Of a DNA stretch of 64,000 nt, positions 1-8,399 are shown in pieces (the first letter of the stretch is position 1; the number at the start of each line of letters is the position of its first letter). The notes beneath the pieces are model-generated. The model was not told the DNA's origin. It made no database searches and saw nothing but the letters and a program-made list of their open reading frames with translations. The stretch is taken from NCBI RefSeq assembly GCF_003001695.1, contig NZ_PVYX01000001.1:124001-188000 (forward strand), written 5' to 3'. Position numbers and translations under genes: made by a program. The stretch is from Flagellimonas meridianipacifica. GTDB lineage: Bacteria; Bacteroidota; Bacteroidia; Flavobacteriales; Flavobacteriaceae.

Positions 1-666
1 CACGAACCACAACAAGAATCCGCTCAGAACCGTAATCAATCCAAGTAATGAAAATGCCCTTAGCAGAGTGGTGTTGAAATCATCACGTGTTTGATAGTCC
101 ATCGTATGGGTCATCCATAAAAAGTCGAACCATCTCCAGTTTCGGTGTCGAACCGTTTGGAATGCACCATTTTTCACCGCCACGTAGGCTTTAAGGTTCT
201 GAGGAGTGTCGTAACTAATTTCGTAAGCAGGCAGGAGCCTACCACGGTATTCATGTTGGTCTCCCACCGTATTGATTATTTGAATCCCAGCCACTTGAAG
301 TTCTGGAAGCATATGCCTTTCTGCAACCTGTAAAGCTTCTTGCTTCGTAACTTTAGTTTTCAATTTACCTGTTTTCGCGTCGTGGAGCTTGGATTTGTTG
401 ATCCAGTAATACGGCTTCCCGGCAATTTCAAGCAACTCCAATGATTCTATTGGATCCTGTAGTTGAAGACTTTGTGTACCCAACAGGTTACTGAATCCGG
501 TTTGGCTTACTTTCTCCTTTTTGAAATGGTCACCATGTATCTCGTCGATGTCCGTCCAGCTAAAATACATGCCACTTATGGTCCACATCAGAAACTGGAT
601 TCCTAAGAAAATTCCAAGATACCGATGTACTTTTCTTATTTTCAGGGCTGAGTGCCTATTTACCAT
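1..666 (-). CDS. PepSY-associated TM helix protein, truncated by window edge
   Basis: Only the first 222 codons are present; the frame is open to base 1. A membrane helix near residues 15-33 ends in MWTISGMYFSW. A periplasmic stretch follows (about 40-195), and a second helix starts near 205 (FSLLGLITVLSGFLLWF). This is the layout of the PepSY-associated TM family, whose members often sit next to TonB receptors and metal genes and whose biochemical role is not settled. The start is one base past the stop of the DUF2911 gene, so the two are very probably cotranscribed at the end of the copper island. The missing C-terminus would hold the remaining helices. Confidence 0.75.
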   Translation of the reverse strand, partial: MVNRHSALKIRKVHRYLGIFLGIQFLMWTISGMYFSWTDIDEIHGDHFKKEKVSQTGFSNLLGTQSLQLQDPIESLELLEIAGKPYYWINKSKLHDAKTGKLKTKVTKQEALQVAERHMLPELQVAGIQIINTVGDQHEYRGRLLPAYEISYDTPQNLKAYVAVKNGAFQTVRHRNWRWFDFLWMTHTMDYQTRDDFNTTLLRAFSLLGLITVLSGFLLWFV

Positions 667-667
667 A

Positions 668-1249
668 TTAGTTATTTACCTTAAAATTGAATTCTACAGA
701 TACTCTCTCCCAACTCAATGAAATTGCACCTTCTTTATCATTAACCTTGTTGATTTGATATTCTAGATGTTCGGTCAATTCATCCGAAATCAAGGGTTTT
801 ACCTTAAAACGAAGAACATCCTCCTTTTCATCGTACTCATCTTTTCCGTGTTGGTTCCAATTGGAATTGAAAATGATGGTCCATTCTTCTTTTGATGGAA
901 TCGTAAAAAAACCATATTTCCCGGCCGGAAGTATTTTATTATCGATTAGTAAATCTTTATTTGTTTCTATCCAAGTAGCCATATGCGCTCCTGCTTGCCA
1001 GACCTGGTCATAAGCCAATAAACCACCAAATATGATTCTACCCCTGACCCCTGGAGATGAATAGTCCATGTGTATGTGAGCATCACCTATCATTGCCATT
1101 GTTGAAGTAAGTGGGCTTAATACTTTTTTTGGAGGTTCGGTCGTTATTGCTCCTTTCGATTGCTCTGGCAATGATTTGGTTTTCTGCTCTTTACAATTTG
1201 CAAAAAGAAGGCCAAACACTACGATGCCTAAATAAATATATCGACTCAT
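668..1249 (-). CDS. DUF2911 domain lipoprotein
   Basis: A 193-residue protein with a lipoprotein signal (GLLFANC, Cys19), so probably anchored in the envelope. The body from about residue 45 fits DUF2911: the segment around DAHIHMDYSSPGVRGR, then GAHMATW, a short LPAGKYGFFTIP motif and WTIIFN. The family's function is unknown. Here it lies in the tail of a metal-resistance gene run, 7 bases after the NTF2-like gene and 1 base before the PepSY gene. Recognition is by motif memory; the lipobox is seen directly. Confidence 0.75.
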   Translation of the reverse strand: MSRYIYLGIVVFGLLFANCKEQKTKSLPEQSKGAITTEPPKKVLSPLTSTMAMIGDAHIHMDYSSPGVRGRIIFGGLLAYDQVWQAGAHMATWIETNKDLLIDNKILPAGKYGFFTIPSKEEWTIIFNSNWNQHGKDEYDEKEDVLRFKVKPLISDELTEHLEYQINKVNDKEGAISLSWERVSVEFNFKVNN

Positions 1250-1255
1250 TTACTG

Positions 1256-1738
1256 TTACTTTTTATTTCTTGAAGATGAGTGGGTTTTAATTATTTTCCA
1301 TTGGTCATCAGTTTTTTTCAATATTGAGGTGGCCACCCCTTTTCTATTAATAATGCGGGGTGATGCGCCTTTTTCAGCTTGAAGTTCTATGGTATAGGTG
1401 TACGTTTCCGTAGTAAATGCATAAGGAAGACCTACCTCGACTTGAATCATATAATCGGAGAACTCAAATCGATTGAAGTGTGAAAGTTCAGGCCCTAGGT
1501 GATGTTCGATATAATTCGCATAGGTACCCTCAATGCCTCCCTGCTCAAACACCTTTGAATCTGCGGAGAACAGTTCAAAAGTGCCTTCGGTGGTTTTGTT
1601 CTGTAAGGCCTCCTTGTATTTCTTCATGATTGCGACCACAGCCTCTTCTTCTGAGGATATCGTAGGTTCTTGGGCGTTGACCGCTGTTACTGCCAGTACC
1701 GCCAGCAATGGCAAGAAAATGATTTTGATTCTTTTCAT
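1256..1738 (-). CDS. secreted NTF2-like (SnoaL/DUF4440-type) protein
   Basis: The start at 1738 gives MKRIKIIFLPLLAVLAVTAVNAQ, a clean signal peptide; a longer frame exists upstream but adds a poor N-terminus. The mature 140 residues open with an EEEAVVAIMKKYKEAL helix. They continue with an aromatic-rich pattern ending in WKIIKTHSS, typical of the NTF2-like cone fold with a W-x-I-x-x-x-H-S tail. No catalytic assignment can be made. These small periplasmic proteins are common beside metal and stress operons in Bacteroidota. It lies 58 bases after the methyltransferase stop. Confidence 0.65.
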   Translation of the reverse strand: MKRIKIIFLPLLAVLAVTAVNAQEPTISSEEEAVVAIMKKYKEALQNKTTEGTFELFSADSKVFEQGGIEGTYANYIEHHLGPELSHFNRFEFSDYMIQVEVGLPYAFTTETYTYTIELQAEKGASPRIINRKGVATSILKKTDDQWKIIKTHSSSRNKK

Positions 1739-1796
1739 TTTTATCGTTTTAAGGTTATTCATTATTTTTCTTATGTTTTGTAAATTATCAGTACTT

Positions 1797-2468
1797 CTAA
1801 ACCCTACAAAAACTTGGTTTTTTCCCCTGATAATAGCAGTAGCTTCCAATTTTTGTGTTTACGTGGCCCACTTCTGCCACGTTTTCAAACCCAGCAGCCA
1901 CCATAAAATCCGGTATAAGTCCTTTTACGTTGTCGGCCGTGGTCGCAAAACCGTCAAGAATTTGGACCGAATAGAACATACCTCTCATCAACCTGGATTT
2001 AGGTTTTCCCCAATCCCCAATGAGTAGTGCCCCATCGGGTTTGAGCACCCTGCAAATTTCATTTAGACAGGAAATCTTAGCCTCTTTGTCCAGTTGGTGG
2101 AACACCAACGAACTGAACACCTTATCATAGGTATTATCAGGATACGGAAATACGCCGCCCCCGTAAAGATCCAGCTGGATTTCAATATCATTTTTCGTGA
2201 ACTTCTTTTTAGCAATATTTTTGACCTTGGGGTCAATATCCAAACCAATATAATTGGCATTTCCATTTTTAGTATTGGCCAAAATGAGATTCTGCCCGGT
2301 ACCGAACCCAAATTCAAGAATTTCCTCACCGTCCAAAGGATCTAAAAAATCCATCAATTTATTTCTGAATTTCCTTTCAGGCATGGTGAACCTTATGGCC
2401 AAGTCATAGAACCCGGTCAACCAGTCATGGCCCAAAGCGGGAATAAATTCTTTTTTATCGTCCGTCAT
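1797..2468 (-). CDS. class I SAM-dependent methyltransferase
   Basis: Rossmann methyltransferase motifs are clear: ILEFGFGTGQN (motif I), YIGLDIDP (acidic motif II), a central DKVFSSLVFHQL and EICRVLKPDGALLIGDWG (post-III). The frame is open further upstream to 2540, but that part overlaps the 45-residue peptide gene; the ATG at 2468 (MTDDKKEFIPALGHDWLTGFYD) gives a normal UbiE/Methyltransf_11-type length of about 223 residues. The substrate is unknown. Because it sits inside a metal-resistance run, methylation of a metal(loid) or a metal-binding metabolite is possible, but this is inference only. Confidence 0.75.
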   Translation of the reverse strand: MTDDKKEFIPALGHDWLTGFYDLAIRFTMPERKFRNKLMDFLDPLDGEEILEFGFGTGQNLILANTKNGNANYIGLDIDPKVKNIAKKKFTKNDIEIQLDLYGGGVFPYPDNTYDKVFSSLVFHQLDKEAKISCLNEICRVLKPDGALLIGDWGKPKSRLMRGMFYSVQILDGFATTADNVKGLIPDFMVAAGFENVAEVGHVNTKIGSYCYYQGKKPSFCRV

Positions 2469-2506
2469 CCTACCCAATTTGACATCAATTTGCCGGCATT
2501 CACGTT

Positions 2507-2644
2507 TCAGTTGCTGCCGAATTGCTGGATTAGTGCCCAAAGGACTAAAAATCCTATTATGGCATAGAGGAAATAGTCCAATAGCCTTTTTAGCCTGTAT
2601 CTATCTTTTTTACTGTTATCTCCCGACTTACAACAATCTTTCAT
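2507..2644 (-). CDS. 45-residue membrane peptide with N-terminal Cys-Cys
   Basis: A small frame read directly from the sequence. ATG at 2644 opens MKDCCKSGDN, followed by a basic linker (KKDRYRLKRL) and one hydrophobic helix (DYFLYAIIGFLVLWALIQQF), ending at TGA 2507. The vicinal Cys4-Cys5 pair before a basic stretch and one helix suggests a membrane peptide with a cytoplasmic thiol pair that could bind a soft metal. It lies 38 bases before the chosen methyltransferase start on the same strand, so the two are probably translated from one message. Family unknown to me. Confidence 0.55.
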   Translation of the reverse strand: MKDCCKSGDNSKKDRYRLKRLLDYFLYAIIGFLVLWALIQQFGSN

Positions 2645-2812
2645 AATGCTTAAATTTCATTGTGCCTGTCAAGGGAAGGGATTGCATACACCAATAATCA
2701 ATTAGAAATCTCCCCTCCCATAACAGGACTTTGACTTTATAATTTTGCCTAGGTATCCATCAACATTGTCAACTAACTAATCAACCATTTTTACTTACAA
2801 TGCGACAGCTAC

Positions 2813-3340
2813 CTAGGGTTTTTTCATCTTTTTTACCACAGCTGAAAATATCAACCACGGCAATAGTGCAAACTGCACCACAGGGGATACCCCTACCTTT
2901 ACAAAAGGAAGAAGGGGCATGTTGGCCGCGTAGGTCCAATCTCCTCTACTGGTATGCCATATTTCAGCCAAAATTGCGCCTATGGTTCCTACCGTGACCA
3001 ACACTACCAAGCGCGGTATGTTCAGTTCCCCGAACCAATAAACATCCTTGTACAGGATGGCAAAGCCAAAAAAAAGCAGGAGCACCATGAGCATATCAGC
3101 AACCGAGGCGAGGGCACAAAATGTAATCTGTTTCAGGTCATATTCAAATCCTTTGTACAAAGTGCCATGGGCAATTTCCCAAAGCAGGTTTACCACAAAG
3201 GCAGTCGAGGCTATGTTAAGTACATACCGCCCATATTCTTTTACATCGGTGACTTTTCCCTGAAAATGAACATAAGCCAACACCACTAATAGGAGGACAA
3301 TGGTCGGGATAACAAAAATATCTATGCTCAGTGCATCCAT
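2813..3340 (-). CDS. integral membrane protein of unknown function
   Basis: 175 residues with about five hydrophobic helices (roughly 7-26, 40-58, 70-95, 107-126, 148-168). Two polar motifs lie in or beside helices: LLWEIAHGTLYKG and AEIWHTSRGDW, each with a Glu and a His two or three positions apart. Such in-membrane E/H pairs can bind metal or haem. I do not recognise the family. It is on the copper-island strand, 112 bases downstream of a DUF3347 gene. Confidence 0.6.
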   Translation of the reverse strand: MDALSIDIFVIPTIVLLLVVLAYVHFQGKVTDVKEYGRYVLNIASTAFVVNLLWEIAHGTLYKGFEYDLKQITFCALASVADMLMVLLLFFGFAILYKDVYWFGELNIPRLVVLVTVGTIGAILAEIWHTSRGDWTYAANMPLLPFVKVGVSPVVQFALLPWLIFSAVVKKMKKP

Positions 3341-3452
3341 ACTGGTTCAGGATTTTGGTTTTGATTACAAATTTTTCGCGTTATACCAGTTAAAGTAAGG
3401 GCTTCTGTGACCAATCGACTTCTAATCTTCCCTTCCCCAACAGATGTGCCTA

Positions 3453-3971
3453 TCATTGGATTACTTCTTCTACCTTTCCACAGCTTAACATCCGCGCCCC
3501 ATAGTAGGGATTGCGGATATTTTCAATAGAAGAGAGCCAATAAGCCCCTCCATTGAGTGCCATTGGGCAGAAATCCTTATAGATTTTTCCCGATGTAACG
3601 GTTCCTTTCAACAAGGCTTCCATTTCATTACTTAAATCGGAAAAAGCCTTTCGCTGTCTCTTTATATTATCCGTAGCAGCGATTTTTTGCGTGGCCGATA
3701 ATGCAGCATCGGAACCCTCGACTTTTTCGAGTGCTTCGTTCAACATTACCGCTCCCTTTTGGGCATCGCCCGAATTAGAGCCGACCAAGTCATTTTTTAT
3801 ATGCACGTATTGTTCGTAGGCATTGGCGATGTTTTTGTCGTTAAATTCCAACTCGACCAGTTTGATTTCCATCTTGCTATGGTCATGGTTCAGCTCTATT
3901 TTGTGTTGTGCGTAGCCCATTGTAGTCCCCAACATGAGCAGGGTTACTGCACCATTTTTTAAATTCTTCAT
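3453..3971 (-). CDS. DUF3347 periplasmic protein (first copy)
   Basis: A 172-residue secreted protein with signal peptide MKNLKNGAVTLLMLGTTMGYAQ and a His-rich start of the mature chain (HKIELNHDHSKME). The DUF3347 domain (about 45-168) ends in the diagnostic segments DFCPMALNGGAYWLSS and NPYYGARMLSCG. The conserved Cys and Met residues there are suited to Cu(I) binding. The same ending occurs in the protein encoded at 4444-5073 and in the CusB C-terminus at 8400-10256. The family is linked with copper efflux systems in Bacteroidota; its exact role is not established. Confidence 0.85.
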   Translation of the reverse strand: MKNLKNGAVTLLMLGTTMGYAQHKIELNHDHSKMEIKLVELEFNDKNIANAYEQYVHIKNDLVGSNSGDAQKGAVMLNEALEKVEGSDAALSATQKIAATDNIKRQRKAFSDLSNEMEALLKGTVTSGKIYKDFCPMALNGGAYWLSSIENIRNPYYGARMLSCGKVEEVIQ

Positions 3972-3987
3972 TTGTTGAATTTTTAGT

Positions 3988-4443
3988 TTATAAACTGTCC
4001 TTTAATTTTGAAACCCAATCGAGAACGGTGTTCCTCTCGTCCTCCAAAAGTTTTGCTTCCCTATGAATTAGTGTGTAAGACCAAAGGGGCATTTCTCCAT
4101 TTTCTATCTGACTTATGATTGATTTTAACTTGCTGTTCTTTCTTCTGTTTGAATAATCAGCCCATTCGTTAAAATTCAATTCTTCCTTGCCATGGGTAAC
4201 ATGATCCTCCAAAAACCAGGCAACGGGTTGCACTTTGTTGTACCAAGGATAATCCGTGTTGTTGCTATGGCAATCATAGCAAGAGGTTGTGATGATGCGC
4301 TCCACTTGTTTCGGTACATCGTTTACTAGTATAAAATCAGTTTTTGGTATTGTGTTGCTTTGGTTTTGGGAAGTGGGAAAAAACTGAATCCCCACAAATC
4401 CGAGCAAAAGCACAAACACTATTATTTTTAGGCTTTTCTTCAC
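3988..4443 (-). CDS. haem-binding domain protein (Haem_bd family)
   Basis: 151 residues: a signal/anchor helix (about 5-22), then one c-type haem motif CYDCHS near residue 55, followed by NTDYPWYNKVQP and a HVTHGKEELNFNEW stretch. This is the layout of the Haem_bd domain, a periplasmic monohaem domain. The stop is directly against the start side of the flanking DUF3347 gene (4444), implying tight coupling. An electron-transfer or redox-sensing role next to copper chaperones is likely, but no partner is proven. Confidence 0.8.
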   Translation of the reverse strand: MKKSLKIIVFVLLLGFVGIQFFPTSQNQSNTIPKTDFILVNDVPKQVERIITTSCYDCHSNNTDYPWYNKVQPVAWFLEDHVTHGKEELNFNEWADYSNRRKNSKLKSIISQIENGEMPLWSYTLIHREAKLLEDERNTVLDWVSKLKDSL

Positions 4444-5073
4444 TTAGTTGATTTCCTTTTGTACACTTCCGCAGCTCAACATTTTAGCCCCATAATATGG
4501 ATTCTTTATTTCCTTCGTAGCACTCAACCATTGCGCTCCTTTGTTATTATTGTACATGGGGCAATAGGCCTGATAAAGCGTTCGATCTGAGCCTGTGATC
4601 GCCAAAAAGTCAATGACATCTTTGCTCAAGACGTCAAAATGCTCCCGCTGGTGCCCAATCTCACTTTTCGCAATATGCTCGGCGTGCTCGGTGGCGTCTT
4701 CAATGATTTCGTTCAACTCAGCCTGTTGATTACTGGTAAATTTGCTAGAATTAAAGCTTTTTAAGCTGCTCTCGAGTCTTTCCCCTGCCATCGCTGCCCC
4801 GTCTTGATCGTCAGACGCCAGGGCATTCTTTAGTGCAAGGTAGTCAGTTACTATATCAGACGATAGCATTGTCATTTCGTTATGAGGCATATCACCGTGA
4901 TCCATTTGGGAGTGATCTTCCATAGTCCCGTCCATGTGGCCACCCTCCTCCATTTGTTCGGTATGGTGCCCTTCTTGGCCTTCCTGCTCTTTTTTCTTGT
5001 CTTTACAAGATGTGGCCGTTAGGGCTATCATCACTATGGCCAAAATTCCAGTTTTTACGTTTGCTTTTTTCAT
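4444..5073 (-). CDS. DUF3347 lipoprotein (second copy)
   Basis: The start at 5073 gives MKKANVKTGILAIVMIALTATSC with a good lipobox. A His/Met/Asp-rich linker follows (segments such as GHHTEQMEEGGHMDG and HSQMDHGDMPHNEMTM). The C-terminal DUF3347 domain ends in YCPMYNNNKGAQWLS and NPYYGAKMLSCGS. The linker resembles metal-scavenging Met/His segments of copper proteins, so a membrane-tethered periplasmic Cu chaperone is likely. The stop abuts the haem-binding gene, and the start is 74 bases after the multicopper oxidase stop. Confidence 0.85.
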   Translation of the reverse strand: MKKANVKTGILAIVMIALTATSCKDKKKEQEGQEGHHTEQMEEGGHMDGTMEDHSQMDHGDMPHNEMTMLSSDIVTDYLALKNALASDDQDGAAMAGERLESSLKSFNSSKFTSNQQAELNEIIEDATEHAEHIAKSEIGHQREHFDVLSKDVIDFLAITGSDRTLYQAYCPMYNNNKGAQWLSATKEIKNPYYGAKMLSCGSVQKEIN

Positions 5074-5147
5074 TTTGATTTGATTTATGATTAATATCGA
5101 TTGTTTAAAACGTTCCTCAATTTTTTGTTCATACAGGTCCATAAAGG

Positions 5148-7610
5148 CTAAAATCGGACCAATAGACCACCACCCCAGCCATATCGATTGTTATAATTCC
5201 CTTGTAAGGAAAAGTTGCGGGAAAGGATATATGAAACTCCCACCAACCATTGTGTTTCACTTTCATAAGAGCTATCTCCTAAATCATTGACCCATCCAAA
5301 GTCTGCTCTATATTCATACTCACCTTCCAGAAAAATTCTTGGAAAAAGCAAAATTTCCCTGTCCAGACGTACTCTTGGGCGCAGTTGATGGTCCATACTC
5401 ACATCTATATTGAACCTGTAAGGGGAAAAATATTTTACACCAACAAGACCAACTGTATTGAATTCATCAAAAGAATTTGGTAATTCTGTTTCTGTATTAA
5501 CACCTACATAGAGACGTACCCAATCATTTAGGTATCTATCATAGTTCACTTCGGCTTCAAGATTTCTATCATAATCGAACTCTGCCCTTAAACCAAATCC
5601 ATTTCGGATATTGCTTGACATAAAAAAGAGTTCGTTAAAATTTGAGCCTGCACGCAACAATCCCCAAGAATAGTAATGGTCTGTTTCATCAACGAGGTTT
5701 TGAGCGGGAAAATCCTTCATCCTTACATCCCTTGGGGTATCATAACTGAATACTCTTGCCATACCACCCATCATATGATATAGGACGTGACAATGAAAAA
5801 TCCAATCACCATATTCTTCGTTGTAGAACTCGATGACCACTTTTTGCATTGGTGGCACATTAACGGTGTGCTTCAATGGTGAACGTTCGCCATTTTCGTT
5901 AATTACCCTGAAAAAATGTCCGTGAAGGTGCATCGGGTGGTGCATCATTGTTAGGTTGTTAAGCGTAATACGGGTCACCTCGCCACCCTTGATTTTAATA
6001 TTATCGGTCTCTGAAAGTGGTACGCCATTCATACTCCAAACATAGCGTTGCATATTTCCGGTAAGGTTTAACAGAATATCGTTTATGAGTAAATCAGCCT
6101 TGTAGGTGGTATTTTCCTTCGCTTTTAAGAAATCATAGTTAAAATAGGTTTTACGTGTGCTGTAATCAAAGGATGCGGTATCCTTCTGCATCATAGACAT
6201 ATCGTGACCCATATGGCCATCCATCTCATGCGACGGTTGGGTGGATTTCATTGACATCGTATCTTTTTTCATTCCTGCCATACCGTCCATCTTTTTATCC
6301 GTCTCCATATGCATATGATTTTTATTCATATCCATAGGTTTTTGGTCTTCCATTTTCATTTTATCGTCCATTTGACCATTATTCATTGACATCTTATCGA
6401 GCATTCCCATTTGCATCTGCCCATCCTTCATATTCATCTTCATTCCGTACTTCTGCATCAAATATTTGGGTGTGTTCTTCTTTTTGTTGCCAGCCATTGC
6501 AGGTGCCCCCATTTTCATATCCATTTTGGCCATTTGCTTCATCATTGCGACTTTGTCCGGTCTCTCCATTCTTTTTGCTGGATATAGCGTTCCCTGACCC
6601 AATCGTAAGGAAGTGCTTCCAGACCCGTCCTGTGTTGTAGCGGTAACTTCTAAAGTACCATCGGGAATGGTTACGATAACATCGTAGGTTTCGGCAATAC
6701 CAAATAGAAATCGGCTTTTGGATACGGGTTCCACATCGATACCGTCACTTGATACAACCATAGGGTTGCCACCGCCAAAGTCCATCCAATAATAGGTAGA
6801 GGCAGATGCATTGATAAAGCGAAGCCTTACTTTTTCACCTGGTTTGAATTCTGGATATTCTGCTAACGACTTTCCATTGGTTAGAAAGGCGGGATAGTAG
6901 ATATCGCTAATATCAGCTCCTTCCATACGGTCTCTCCAAAATTTCAGTTGAGCACCAAAAGCACCTTCTGAAATGACTCCACTCAATGGTATTGCTGTAC
7001 CTTTTTTAACTTGATACCACTCGTTACCTCTTTTAAGGTTTCGTAACACGTTCAATGGTTTTTCGTTAGTCCAATCAGAGAGTAGCACCACCAAATCTTT
7101 ATCATATTCCAAAGTTTTTTCTTTTGGACGAATGATAATAGACCCATACACACCTTTCTGTTCTTGCAACATTGTATGGGAATGGTACCAATAGGTACCT
7201 GATTGGTTGATTGGGATTCTGTATTGAAAAGTCCCTCCTGGTTCTATTGGTGGTGTATTCAAATAAGGGACACCATCATAAAAATTGGGAAGGATTAAAC
7301 CGTGCCAATGCACTGAGGTTTCCACGGCCATTTTATTGGTAACGTTGATTATGGCAAGGTCTCCCTCGTTAAACTCTAAAACCGGTCCGGGAATACCACC
7401 GTTGATGGTCATCGCATTGGCAGTGACCCCTCCAAGCATCATTTTATTTTCTTCAATGGTGAGGTTATATTCCTTAATAGGTCGTCCTTCTTCTTTTCTA
7501 TCTTGCCCGTTGGTTCCTACTTGGGCAATAATTCCCGAACTTGAAATGAGGAGTCCCATTGACATTGTAATTTTCCTCAACATATTTTTCATTTCAATTT
7601 TCAAATTCAT
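5148..7610 (-). CDS. multicopper oxidase fused to a CopB-like beta-barrel
   Basis: 820 residues. Signal peptide within 1-30 (a second start at Met7, base 7592, is equally good). Cupredoxin domains carry the copper ligands HWHG (101-104), WYHSH (141-145), HHPMHLHGH (557-565) and HCHVLYHM (607-614), so types 1, 2 and 3 sites are all present. A linker at about 356-474 has more than 30 Met. Residues from about 640 have alternating beta-strand character with Trp/Tyr girdles and end in LLVRF, like an outer-membrane barrel of the CopB/PcoB type. It is likely a Cu(I) oxidase tethered to the outer membrane. Family domains are established knowledge; the barrel call is from pattern. Confidence 0.85.
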   Translation of the reverse strand: MNLKIEMKNMLRKITMSMGLLISSSGIIAQVGTNGQDRKEEGRPIKEYNLTIEENKMMLGGVTANAMTINGGIPGPVLEFNEGDLAIINVTNKMAVETSVHWHGLILPNFYDGVPYLNTPPIEPGGTFQYRIPINQSGTYWYHSHTMLQEQKGVYGSIIIRPKEKTLEYDKDLVVLLSDWTNEKPLNVLRNLKRGNEWYQVKKGTAIPLSGVISEGAFGAQLKFWRDRMEGADISDIYYPAFLTNGKSLAEYPEFKPGEKVRLRFINASASTYYWMDFGGGNPMVVSSDGIDVEPVSKSRFLFGIAETYDVIVTIPDGTLEVTATTQDGSGSTSLRLGQGTLYPAKRMERPDKVAMMKQMAKMDMKMGAPAMAGNKKKNTPKYLMQKYGMKMNMKDGQMQMGMLDKMSMNNGQMDDKMKMEDQKPMDMNKNHMHMETDKKMDGMAGMKKDTMSMKSTQPSHEMDGHMGHDMSMMQKDTASFDYSTRKTYFNYDFLKAKENTTYKADLLINDILLNLTGNMQRYVWSMNGVPLSETDNIKIKGGEVTRITLNNLTMMHHPMHLHGHFFRVINENGERSPLKHTVNVPPMQKVVIEFYNEEYGDWIFHCHVLYHMMGGMARVFSYDTPRDVRMKDFPAQNLVDETDHYYSWGLLRAGSNFNELFFMSSNIRNGFGLRAEFDYDRNLEAEVNYDRYLNDWVRLYVGVNTETELPNSFDEFNTVGLVGVKYFSPYRFNIDVSMDHQLRPRVRLDREILLFPRIFLEGEYEYRADFGWVNDLGDSSYESETQWLVGVSYILSRNFSLQGNYNNRYGWGGGLLVRF

Positions 7611-7745
7611 AATACCCCTTCGTTTGTATATCTATTGTCTTAATTACTATTGAAGTTGTCTCTTTTACTTTCTGTACTGAAAACATAAGCTTGGGGTGGG
7701 CAACCTTTCTTTTCAATCAAAGGCTTTTTTATCACTTGGAACGGT

Positions 7746-7832
7746 TTAACCATCCCTTATACTTGCCCCGGCTAATGAGATTATCAACACGAGGACACCA
7801 ACGCCCAAAGCCCACCAGTACATGTCCATCAT
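7746..7832 (-). CDS. possible 28-residue single-helix membrane peptide
   Basis: In the 311-base space between the multicopper oxidase and the Cys-rich lipoprotein, an ATG at 7832 opens MMDMYWWALGVGVLVLIISL and ends at TAA 7746. It is one aromatic-capped hydrophobic helix with a short RDG tail. No clear ribosome-binding site is visible, so this is tentative; its place inside the copper operon and its clean helix are the only support. Nothing else was recognised in 7611-7921. Confidence 0.3.
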   Translation of the reverse strand: MMDMYWWALGVGVLVLIISLAGASIRDG

Positions 7833-7921
7833 ATCATGTTTTGTGTTCTTTTCTAATCATTTTTAGCATGTTTTTGTAAGATGGTAATCGAAAAAATTCC
7901 AATTTGCTATGGAAACTTCTC

Positions 7922-8377
7922 TTAATGGTTCATTCGGCCAACTTCTTTGAACTTTTTAAAATTATCCTCTGATTCGAAATAGGCCACTTTACCTTCAACG
8001 TCCATAAGCACAATAAATGCCTCGGTTTTATCTACTCTTTGTTTGCTAAAAGGGTCTATGCCAATTCTAGCTTCATCATTGTTGTTCAACGTCTTAACGC
8101 ACATTTGACAACAACCATAGTAAGTCTTTCCATTGACGGGAACAGGCATCTGTAGTTTTCCCATATAGGCATCGTTCACCATACAGACCAGTTCAGTGGG
8201 CACTTGTGATCCTACCCGATAATTTTGGGCCATAGTCATCTTGGGCTGCGCCTCTTTGTTCTTGTTTTCGACCGTTGTCGGCCGTGGGTCCTCTGTATTC
8301 TTTGTTTTTCCTGTCTCAGTTTTACAGCCCATTAGAGCAACGGCGGCAAATGCATAAACAATTACATGTTTTATCAT
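7922..8377 (-). CDS. Cys-rich metal-binding lipoprotein (MlpB/TRASH-like)
   Basis: 151 residues with a lipobox (FAAVALMGC, Cys18), a charged linker, then a small domain with VCMVNDAYMG and YYGCCQMCVKTL. The spacing Cys...Cys-Cys-x-x-Cys resembles a TRASH/YHS-type metal site. Flavobacterial proteins of this kind have been called MlpB; I give that by resemblance only. It follows the CusB gene by 22 bases on the same strand, so a periplasmic metal-capture role in the efflux operon is probable. Confidence 0.65.
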   Translation of the reverse strand: MIKHVIVYAFAAVALMGCKTETGKTKNTEDPRPTTVENKNKEAQPKMTMAQNYRVGSQVPTELVCMVNDAYMGKLQMPVPVNGKTYYGCCQMCVKTLNNNDEARIGIDPFSKQRVDKTEAFIVLMDVEGKVAYFESEDNFKKFKEVGRMNH

Positions 8378-8399
8378 ATTTTTAGGTTTATTTTAGGAC

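Noticed and set aside
1533..2027. Long open frame on the plus strand across the NTF2-like and methyltransferase genes
   Set aside because: Both minus-strand genes have recognisable domains or signal peptides; the plus frame shows no domain and crosses two genes.
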